A DNA stretch of 64,000 nucleotides from Centrapalus pauciflorus (taxonomy: Eukaryota; Streptophyta; Magnoliopsida; Asterales; Asteraceae): the NCBI GenBank assembly GCA_020465985.1, contig JAANYP010000185.1, forward strand, positions 146,438 through 210,437. The letters run 5' to 3'. The number at the start of each line of letters is the position of its first letter. Position 1 is the first letter of the stretch. Positions 55,457 through 64,000 of the stretch are shown here, piece by piece. Under the pieces are notes generated by a model. That model did not search any database. It was not told where the DNA came from and worked only from the letters and a program-made list of their open reading frames with translations. A program made the translations under genes and the position numbers.

Positions 55457-58400
55457 ATGGAACCGCCAATCACCCTCACAATCCCCCATCCTCCTACCCG
55501 CACAACAACATGGAGCTGCCAGAAGCCACCCTTCTACATCCTGCTCACTACACTGAATTCGCCCCTAACAACTGGCATCTTGACCTTTTCACTTCTTCAC
55601 GAAGTAGCCAACGATATCACCTTTGATATCCTCAAAGGCCACCCTGTCTTTTATTCTCTAACCACTGTCATAGTCATACCCATCATCTACCTCCAACAAT
55701 TTTGGTACCACCTAATGTAAGTCAATGAGGCAATTCCTCACTTCGTAACCAAAATTGATTCCGTTCCCATCCGCCTCACCCTTGACGGCATCCGCCACAT
55801 TCTTCGCCTTCTCACAGAACATCACTCCCTTTCAAATACACATTTTCACCCACACCCAAACCCGACCAAATTCTCCATGAAGTCCAAACCCTGAGATATG
55901 ACGTCTCCTCACAAAGCCGTCAGACTTTAAGACAAAGCAGCTTCAATCCCATTGGCGATTCTTCTTTGATGTCCTAAATTGATGTTTCACCGGGAAACAC
56001 TAGGGACATGACTCAGCCAGTATTCATGTCTTAGCGATGTTCTCTGCCTTCGCCCATGACCGTCACTATGAGTACAGCCAGTTCATTTTCGATGAACTCA
56101 AAAGGGTTGTCCAGGATAAGGGGACAAAGAGAGAATGGAAGTTCATCCCCTTTCAATGCTTCTTTCAGCAGTTCATTCAGCATGCCATGGAAAATGATGT
56201 AGACACTCATGAATGGCCGGAAGCCGATGTATACAAGACGATGGCACTTCAAAGATTCAAACTCCCAAAGGAACTTCCTCGGGTACCAGTGATGGACATT
56301 CCTCTGTCCCGTATACGTTTTGGAGGCTGGAAATTCGACAGGGTGAGGGTATATATACAGGGAGTTTATAGAAGAGACTTGGTCAGAACCGACCGAGTCA
56401 AACACTTCTGCTAGTGAGAAGAGTTTGAGTGAGGATGAGGGTGAAGAAGTAGAATTTAATAATATTTAGGGGTCTGGTAAGAGGGAGATGAGCGTGAAAA
56501 GGGAAGGAGAAGGGGGTGAGAGGGCAGAGATGTCAGACTCTGAACAAACCTTCTCTAACCCTGTGAGACCTGAGGGTGTGAGTATAAGAGTTAAGGAAGA
56601 ACCTTCCACCCAAAGTCGAACAAGTCCGCATAAGGCTACAAAGTCTAGTAGTCGAAGCTAACCCCCCAGCTACTCAGGTTCTTCTCAACAGGAACCTGTT
56701 TCATTCAATGAAAATTACCTCACCTGTCATCACCCCCTCGCTCAGGCAAGATGTTGAAAAGAGTCACCCACTGCCCCTGGGGACTAACGTAAAATTGACC
56801 ACTAATTCCCACACCCCAAATCACATCACCACGCACCAAAGACGTGTCTGTGACGTCTTCTCCAACGTCCTGATCTGCATCCCCCCAACAGGTGGGTGCA
56901 GAAATGAAGGATGGAAGTCATGTCGCGGTCACCACAATGCCGTCCGTGACAAGCCATCCCGGGATATCTGTCGGTATGCTAACGGCGATTCTTCACGACG
57001 CCAGAGTTGTCACACGGGCTGACTTGGCAGCCCTTAAGGAAGCGACTGAGGAACAACACTCCTCCTTTCCCTCTATATTAAAGGGAAAGGGTGCTGCAAC
57101 TCTAAGTTCCCATCACGAAACCCCTCAATCCAATCTACTGCCGCCATCCACGCTCTTAAAGATCAAATGGCCACCACAGTTGCGATTTACACAGAGTCGA
57201 TGGACAATCAGCAGAGGCGTTGACGAATCCTGATCATCCTGAGGGGGAGAAACGCCCCAGGATCAAGCCTGAGGGTACAACCGAAGAAATTCAGGGCTTG
57301 GGTACAGAATAAAAAGGGCCAGAAAGTACGACCAAAGAGTCTCTGGGGTCAGAAAGTCAAAGGGTTAACGAATCATTCGCATTGGTACCTTCTGAGGGTC
57401 GTACGACAGAACCAAAACCTAAGTTGATAATTCTTAACTCTGACGATTCCTCATCATCCTTCCATTTCTTAAACGAGCAAAATAAGCATGAACCTGAAAC
57501 AAAACCAGAAATAACCTCAAGCCCGACAACATCTGCTCCCAACCACTTACCAACCGATCCTTAAACCCACTTCCCTGAAAATCCGGTTATTTTAATCCGT
57601 CCTTTCCCTCAAGTCTAAGAAACCACTCCAAGACAAACCCAACCCATTGAGACTGAGCCTCGCATGGTAGACTACTTCCAAGAGTTTACCAAAGAAACAA
57701 AGAAGATATTTGATGAGTCATATCTCCATTGGGTGCTTTGGTTCTCCAAGGACAAGATATAGATATTACCGCCCAAGGAAAGGGAAAGGTTGAGGCTTGA
57801 TCACAACGATCAAGTCTACAAGATGTTGGAAACTCCCCCGAGTGAAATTAAATCTCCTCCGGTGTAGGGTCTCAAGAACTTTCTAATGAAGATGATACCT
57901 GAAGAATTTCTTGAACCCTTCTTGGAGGATATATTTAAAAGCATCTTTATGAAAAACCCGGGGAAATTCCGTAGGAGGATACTCATGGAACTCAGTGATA
58001 TAACTAAAGCTGAGCATGCCAAATACAATCAACTGATGTTGCGAGAGACTAGACCGAAATCTCAATACTGGTCTAAGTTGCATATTGTAATTATTGTCTC
58101 CATCAGCATGTACAAGCGAGCCCGCATCTTCACACCGTCATTGGAAATCATAAGATAGGATGGGTATACTCAACAAGTGCATGAGAGTGAGTTTGACTTT
58201 ATGACCCTTGATGATATTAAAACAATGCACGATAAACTGAAAAACAAAGTCAGGGGTCGTTTAAGTTATGTCACTACTCTTGCCTCACTTACTCGCTGCA
58301 TGAGACGCCTATCGACCGTTACGTGCTTGAAGGATTTTTAACTGTCTATTGAGAGCAATTTTTAACTGTCCTAGTCAATGCCAATTTGGAATTGACCATC

Positions 58401-58730
58401 AACCAGCCTTCAGAGTTTTCAAGATACCTGAGCAAAGAGTAATCTTCCTAAATAAGTCTGTACACAAAAGGTTCTTGCGATTCGAGGAGATCTCAAGCTA
58501 TTCTGACAGTACTATCAGACAAATAAGAGCATAAATGAATGGAATACTCCGAGAGGATGAACCCATTACATTCAGCGAACTCAGAAAAAGGCCTCTGGAA
58601 GTTCAAGACATCTGAGACGCAATAGAGCTTCTAAATGAAAGATTACACCTTCGCCAGGTCATCCGCAGGTTTGATGTCATCTTCGGAATTAGAGCTTCAG
58701 TTGAGAAAGCTTGCCACCTGTCGTCTTGAT
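55457..58730 (+). pseudogene. F accessory ORF (heavily broken)
   Basis: ATG 55457 (MEPPITLTIPHPP). Readable pieces: ANDITFDILKGHPVFYSLTTVIVIPIIYLQQFWYHL (55600-55720), RHYEYSQFIFDELKRVVQDKGTKREWKFIPFQCF (56060-56170), a Ser/Pro-rich middle, SVGMLTAILHDARVVTRADLAALKEATEEQH (56970-57060), a HPEGEKRPR-like motif at 57236-57265 encoded by GAGGGGGAGAAACG, LRRRILMELSDITKAEHAKYNQLMLRE-like text (57960-58050) and VIFLNKSVHKRFLRFEEISSYSDSTIRQIRA (58440-58534). It matches E in the same order across at least six frames. Confidence 0.83.
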
Positions 58731-58746
58731 TGAAAAAAGGGGAGAA
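58731..58746 (+). other. F polypurine tract
   Basis: GAAAAAAGGGGAGAA immediately before the LTR. Confidence 0.85.
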
Positions 58747-59096
58747 TGTTAGATTTATTTTATTTCAATCAAGAGGTTTATTTTGTAATAAAATGTAACT
58801 ATTTAATTTCAATGTAATTGTATTTAATAGTTTATGTACTTTTACATTCTAGATAGAAAGTTGAGGGTGTTTTATGTAAAGTCCATAAAGTAGTCCTAGG
58901 TATGAAAAGCATGGTTGACCTAGGGTTTTGTAACCTTTTGCCCACTTGAATAAAAATCTGAACATTCTGTTAGCAAAAGTGGCGGCTTTGAAAGAGAACA
59001 AATATTGAGTGAAAAAGCATTCCTTTGTTACCATTTCTCAGTCGTTATTCAATCTAAATCATTGTGAGTGCATGAAAATCATCTGGAATAATTACA

Positions 59097-59099
<3 letters not shown>
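58747..59099 (+). repeat. F 3' LTR (353 bp)
   Basis: Starts TGTTAGATTTATT, like E, and ends ACAACA. Length close to E (345). It shares the GGTTGACCTAGGG and GGCGGCTTTGAA-like positions only loosely with E. The partner LTR is lost, so no age estimate is possible. Confidence 0.82.

Positions 59100-59102
<3 letters not shown>

Positions 59103-59159
<57 letters not shown>
59103..59159. repeat. (AT)n microsatellite
   Basis: About 28 AT units, directly after the F LTR. Confidence 0.97.
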
Positions 59160-59161
<2 letters not shown>

Positions 59162-59825
59162 GTTTTAATGCAATATTTAACTTTTTGTCAAACAAAAAAA
59201 TTATAAGTATATAAACTGTATTCGTCCAAATATAGTTAAAACTTAAGAAAATATATAAACTTGACATACTATATGTATAAATTAAATTAAGTTATTAAGT
59301 TTATGAAATAATTATATATTTCGTTAAGTTACATGTATAGGGTTTATCAGAACATTAACTTTTTGGTATAATTAAATTAGAAAAGATAACACATTAAATT
59401 ATGTATTTTGTTAAGTTGTAATTACAGCGAACATATTGGGTCTATATAAATACAAAATATTTAAATTAATTTAAACAAAAAATTATTAAATATATAAGTA
59501 TTTATATGAAGTAATGTATAGTAAAGACAATCGATAAATAAATTAAATGCTTAAATAGTTATAGTTATTATAAATGAAAAGTAATAAACAAAATAAATAC
59601 ATTCTGAAAAAATAAATATATTAATATACTTCAATATATATCTAAAATCAATATGTATGAATGATAATAATAGTATTTATAACAATAATTAACAAAAATA
59701 CAACATATTAAATACTATCATATACAAGTTATTTTCATTTATTACTGCTTAGTTATGTAAATACTTAAATCATAATAAAATACTAATACTAGTAATAATA
59801 ATATCAAATAAAAAAAATATAACAT
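59160..59825. other. AT-rich unannotated DNA
   Basis: 0.67 kb, very AT-rich, no ORF, no inverted terminal repeats and no match to the other elements that I can see. Probably older intergenic sequence. The last 5 bp (AACAT) should be the target duplication of G. Confidence 0.6.
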
Positions 59826-60951
59826 TGTTAGGGACAAAAAGGCCTCAGTCAAACCTGTTCTACATCTGAGGGGGAGATTTATAATCAAACCTGTTGATGC
59901 ATTTGAAGGTTGAATTTAAGGCCTGTTATATGTCTTATTGAAACCTGAAAATGATTTGCAATATCAGTTTAAAGCTGTTCTATATGTTGCATGTGTTGCA
60001 ACTTAGACAGTTTGTCCAAGCTGCTCTGTCTGCTGAACAGGCTGGACATAAACTGTCTACGCTGCTCTACACTGTTGAGCAGCTTGGGCATTTTTAAAGT
60101 GTTCTGTTCTTTGTGAACAGAACCTGTTCTTTGTGAACAGGCTAAACACTTTATGGAATATGTTTCCAAGTCATCATGTATTGTTTTTGACTACAAGATC
60201 AGTTTACAAAGTCGAAGACAAAGTGGAAAACAGAAATGCTCAGCCTGCCCAAGCTGTTCTGTAACATGAAGACAAAAGGTTATTTGAAAAAGGGTGACAG
60301 ACCTTTTTCTTATATCAAAATAGGCCTTTACAAGGACGAAAGACGCAAAGTTGACATTCCTAAATTAGTTAAAGGCAATGCAACAGTAGACAAAGTAAAA
60401 AGACAAAAGTTCTGCACATGTGAAGACAAGTCTGCTTTTCAGAAAAGTGCAGAAAAGGTTATGTTGTCTTTTCAACAAGACTTCTCCTTTTTCATTCCGT
60501 CCAATGAAGATGTTTCTCTTAGATCCTCTAAGTGAGTATAAAAGGAAGCTTCTAAGGTCAGAAAGAAGAGTGAAGAAAGCTAAGTGCTGAAACCCAAGAG
60601 TGAACGTGCAAGTGTGATTTTCATGCATGCAAACCTTCTGTGTAAACCAGCATCTGTGTGTATAAGCTGTTCTACATAAGTCGTTCCTTTAAGTCTTGTA
60701 AAACACAGTGAGTGCTTCTTAGTGAGTGTATTCATTGTATACTAGTTTTGAGTCTGTCTTAGACTAGTAAGCATACTGTTGTATCTGTCATCTCAGCTTG
60801 AACTATTCCGCATTCAAGCTTGTTTGTAATTAACAAATTGTTGATAATACATACAAACATTGAGAAAAGAGTGTCTAGTTTTTTAAATTGCTGTATTCAC
60901 CCCCCTCTACAGCTTATAACTATATACTTTGGGAACCTCTCGGGACCTACA
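59826..60951 (+). repeat. G 5' LTR (1126 bp)
   Basis: Starts TGTTAGGGAC, ends CCTACA. TATA box TATAAAAGG at 60537-60545. Tandem GTTCTTTGTGAACAG units at ~60106-60139. Matches B and Z LTRs. Confidence 0.94.
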
Positions 60952-60953
60952 AC

Positions 60954-60965
60954 TGGTATCAGAGC
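60954..60965 (+). other. G primer-binding site
   Basis: TGGTATCAGAGC, intact initiator-Met-tRNA complement, 2 nt after the LTR. Confidence 0.95.
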
Positions 60966-61012
60966 AGTTTAGAGTGTGTGTCATTCTAGATCTCTCATTC
61001 TCCCAAGTTTCC

Positions 61013-63751
61013 ATGGACAACAGTGCTGCAAATTCTTCTTACTATGACAATGGCTCTATGGGCAAACCTCCCAAATTTAATCATCAAAACTTCTCTGGTT
61101 GGAAGTGCAGAATGATGCTCTATTTAGAGAATCTGGATGTACAACTGCCAGAGATAGTGATTGAGGGTCCCTATGTGCCAACCTCTGTTACTACCATAAC
61201 TCCAGCGGTTGAAGGAGCTGCTCCTGAAATCAGGACTTTTGAGAAAGCTAAAGCTCAATGGTCTGATGAAGACAAGAGATTGGTGGCTCTGGATGCAAAG
61301 GCCAGAAACAACCTAGTCATTTCTCTCCCTGATGATGTGTTCAAGCAGGTTGAGAAAATGAAGACAGCAAAGGAGATGTGGGATACTTTGTGTACCGTCT
61401 ATGATGGACCCACAATCACACTGGACAACAGGATCAACAATCTTGTTAGACAGTATGAACTCTTCTTTGCTAAACCAAAGGAGACTCTCACTGAAACCTA
61501 CACCAGGTTCACTGCTCTAGTGAATGATCTCAAAGCTGTTGGGATCACCAAGGACAGTCTTACCCTGGTGAACAAATTTCTGGACATTTTACCTGAAGAT
61601 TGGAACTACTTCTCAACAATCCTAAGGAACTCAGGTACTATCAGAAGTATGGATCTAGTCAATCTGTATGGATCCTTACTGAATGATGAACAGTCAAGGC
61701 AACAAAAGAGAAATGCCTTGGAAATGTCCAGAAGAGGTGCAGCCTTTGTGGCTAGTGTGAGACAGCCTGTAAATCAGGTGAGTGATGTGTTCATTCAACC
61801 TGATCAACAGGATGATGAAAAGGAGGAGGTGTCAGACGAAGAAGATGCTGCAGATCTTGCTGAACAAGATGATGAGCAAATGATAGCCATGCTTGTCAAA
61901 AGGTTCAACAAGAAAAGGTTTGGAAGAAACATGCTGCAAGGAGGTTCAAGTGCTGGCAAAAAGAAGGCATTTGACAAATCCAAAGCTGAGTGCTTCAAGT
62001 GTGGCAAAACTGGTCACATAGCTGCTGACTGTGTGTCAAAAGCTGTTGGTTAGTCATCCAAACCCAACAAGACTAACAAGGATGATGGCTATAGGGTTAA
62101 GTACCTTATGGCCATGGCTAAGCTGAGGAAATTGGAAAACTCAGTGTCTTCCAATCGCCAAAAGGGACTTATGGCAGAGACATGTGACTGGGAGGAATCT
62201 GATTCATCATCTGATGAAGAAGATAATCAATGTCTGATGGCCAACACTGATGTCCCATCAACAAGCGGTTTCAAACAGGATATGGCTGAAGCTGAAGCCT
62301 TCAGCAGCTTAGAGAACTGGAATCCTACTATGATGTATAAGGTACAAAATTTTATGGCTTACAGTTCTGAAGAAAAAGTTAAAATGTTTGAATATATGCT
62401 TGTTGATCTCAAAGCTGCTGTTGAAAAGCATGATGCTTTACTATCTGAAATCTCTCAGCTTAAAGCTGATCTTAAAACTAAATCCAGTAAACTGGACAGT
62501 TTCCATAAGTTGGAAACTGAGCTTGATGAATTAAAACACATCAACTCTATTTTACTGGAAGAAAAGAGAGAAACAGATATAAAGCATGCCAAGCTTCAAA
62601 AGATAGTTGACTCTTGGTGCCAATCTGCACAAAAAGTCAGCCATTGTATAAGTCAACAGATTCCTGCACAAATCCAAGCCTATCTTGGAGGGGATCTTGA
62701 CACAGCAGCTTCCATTGTTGAGATAAGTAATCTGAAAGAAGATTTATCCACTCTTGGTGAACTTCCAAATACATTCATTCAAAATGTGAATGGTAAACTA
62801 ATCTCAACAAACAGGTTTGTCAGGCCTCAAAATACTGACAGCTTGTGTGAACTCAGCTCAAAAGCTGATGTTGGAGTTTGTTCTCCAAGTCAGCCTGCTA
62901 AGTGCTCTGCTAGCTCACATAAGCAAAAGAAAGGAAAACATGTTCAAACTGAAGCTGTGGATGCTAAACCTGTTGACAAAACAGGTTCTGAGTCCAAAGC
63001 TGATGGTAAAAAGCGTGTTAATCCTTTTGATGCTAAACACTTTGAAAACAAGGTTTCAAAAAGTAAGCAGCCTGTTTTCAACAAGGGTAAGTCTCATGTT
63101 GAAAACAATATTGCTGTGATTTCAAATAAGTTTTCAAATCATAGTGGTAAATTGGTTTTAAATGAAAATAAGTTTTTCAAAACTAGACACAGTGAGTATG
63201 CTGATAGGCAGCATAAATCACAATCCAGTAGGGGCAAAGGCAAAGCCATTGCTCAAACTGAGACAACTGGGAATAAGTTTCCCAAACATGTGGAAGCTCA
63301 AAAGCTAATCAAGCTTCCTGTCTTTGACATCTGTCCTCCCAAAAAGAGGAAAGAAGAGACAGTCAAAGATGTGGCTATTGAACTCTCCACATAAGCTGTT
63401 GATTCAACAAAGAATGCTAAACCTGCTGAAAGAATCAACAAAAATAGCTCAGAATGTGTTGCTGAAGGATCTTCTTCCAAAAATACTAAAAAGAGAAAAT
63501 GTTACAAATGTGGGAAGAAGACACATCTGGCCAAGGACTGTCCTGAATCTGAGGACATGAGGCCTGTTAACTCTGTTGTTTCTCTCACAGCTGTCACATG
63601 CAGTGTTGGAAATGGCAAAGTTACTGAGAATGGTATTCAAGCTGATACCATTCAAATAGGGAATATTAGTGTGGATATTTCAAGTCCATCAACAAATGTT
63701 GATGAAGTAGGAGAACTCATCTCTGTGATGAGTTCCCCTAAAAATGACTAA
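61013..63751 (+). pseudogene. G gag (912-codon frame with two nonsense mutations)
   Basis: ATG 61013, chosen because B and Z have the same MDNxxAxSSYYDNGS start. UBN2-type gag domain at residues ~85-230 (ARNNLVISLPDD, AKEMWDTLCTVYDG, YTRFTALVNDLK). First knuckle CFKCGKTGHIAADC at ~residue 329. Acidic DSSSDEED at ~402, coiled coil at ~455-545 (KLETELDELKHINSILLEEKRETD), Lys-rich part with PPKKRKEE, and second knuckle CYKCGKKTHLAKDC at ~830. Stops: TAG 62051-62053 (CAG in B) and TAA 63392-63394 (CAA in B), both single C to T changes. The frame ends SSPKND, TAA at 63749. Confidence 0.94.
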
Positions 63752-64000
63752 TAATTCTCTTATCACTCTGCAGGAAAAACAACCCTCCCAGGTTTGGTAC
63801 TTGGATAGTGGCTGCTCAGGGCACATGACAGGTTGTAAAGAATTGCTGAGTGAACTCAGGCTTGAAAAAGGGCCAAAAGTCACCTTTGGTGACAATGTAC
63901 AGGGATCCACTGAGGGATATGGAACTCTTAAAGCTGGTGCTGCAGTGTTCAAAAGAGTAGCCTATGTGGTTGGGCTAAAACATAACCTTGTTAGCATAAG
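63744..64000 (+). CDS. G pol, start: protease (partial, open to window end)
   Basis: The frame starts at ATG 63744, +1 to gag, overlapping it by 8 nt (ATGACTAA). It reads MTNNSLITLQEKQPSQVWYLDSGCSGHMTG: the aspartic protease D-S-G motif is intact here, unlike in Z and B. Next KGPKVTFGDNVQGSTEGYGTLKAG and VGLKHNLVSIS, the region before the integrase zinc domain. No stop up to 64000. Expression mode (frameshift, reinitiation or splicing) is unknown. Confidence 0.92.
   Translation, partial: MTNNSLITLQEKQPSQVWYLDSGCSGHMTGCKELLSELRLEKGPKVTFGDNVQGSTEGYGTLKAGAAVFKRVAYVVGLKHNLVSI

Larger units (their letters stand above)
44846..59099 (+). mobile_element. Element F: copia of the E family, 5' half lost, split by E
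   Basis: It begins inside the integrase-RT linker (IQAPEAFETPLVQQ) at the junction with D. RT piece to 45468, spacer to 46116, E inserted with duplication TATTA, spacer 54517-55456, accessory ORF 55457-58730, polypurine tract and 3' LTR 58747-59099. Its LTR start (TGTTAGATTTATT) and accessory ORF show it is related to E. All coding parts are broken. Confidence 0.85.
59826..64000 (+). mobile_element. Element G: Sirevirus-type Ty1/copia of the Z/B family (5' part)
   Basis: 5' LTR 59826-60951, primer site, gag 61013-63751 and pol from 63744; cut by the window end within the protease-integrase region. It is the best preserved copy of the family: gag has only two stops. Confidence 0.95.

Noticed and set aside
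1..64000. Host protein-coding genes, tRNAs, rRNAs or snoRNAs
   Set aside because: Every supported ORF belongs to a retrotransposon. TGGTATCAGAGC sites are primer sites, not tRNA genes. I saw no cloverleaf or rRNA sequence.

Overview
The window is plant nuclear DNA made almost entirely of nested, decaying LTR retrotransposons. I see no ordinary host gene, rRNA, tRNA or CRISPR array. Initiator-Met-tRNA primer sites, Sirevirus-type Ty1/copia elements with an extra ORF after reverse transcriptase, a chromodomain-type Ty3/gypsy element, a Tourist-like MITE and AT-rich, transition-degraded DNA all point to a repeat-rich region of a flowering plant. A eudicot, perhaps an asterid, is my impression from the accessory proteins; this is weak inference.

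I name the elements Z, A, B, C, D, E, F and G. Z (1-6432, minus, cut by the window edge), B (11487-25009, plus) and G (59826-64000, plus, cut by the edge) are one copia family with ~1.1 kb LTRs. A (plus, split over 6628-36530) and D (minus, 36531-~44845, left LTR 292 bp) are a second family. F (plus, ~44846-59099, split) and E (plus, 46117-54511, LTRs 345 bp) are a third. C (27206-35838, minus) is a Ty3/gypsy chromovirus-like element.

Nesting: a hAT-like terminus (6433-6627) sits in A's integrase, and Z sits in that. A also carries a Tourist-like MITE (10893-11261, TSD TTA), B (TSD GATGA is C's; B's is GTATC), C (TSD GATGA) and, in its last ORF, the left end of D. D is the same family as A and shows the empty target sites for the MITE, B and C. 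D's right half is lost at a junction with F. E (TSD TATTA) sits in F between reverse transcriptase and the accessory gene. F ends with its 3' LTR at 59099, followed by an AT microsatellite, 0.67 kb of AT-rich DNA, and then G.

Gene content: the Z/B/G family has a ~910-codon gag with two distant zinc knuckles and a pol (protease, integrase, reverse transcriptase, RNase H) in the +1 frame, overlapping gag by 8 nt in B and G. All three copia families have a large accessory ('envelope-like' by position only) ORF near the 3' end, with a related N-terminal fold and C-terminal domain and no clear signal peptide or membrane anchor. E keeps gag and this ORF but has lost all of pol, yet its LTRs differ at only 4 of 345 positions.

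Most interesting: in A and D the spacer before the accessory ORF looks like a plant gene 5' end. It has a TGGGCY box, a TATA box, a GT donor exactly 144 nt downstream in both copies, and a ~1.3 kb intron ending in a TTTTTxACAG-type acceptor 7-8 nt before the ATG. C's pol is interrupted by a 90-nt GT...AG insertion whose removal restores the frame. Unrelated elements (E and C) carry TTCGGACC-type repeat arrays in their untranslated leaders or LTRs.
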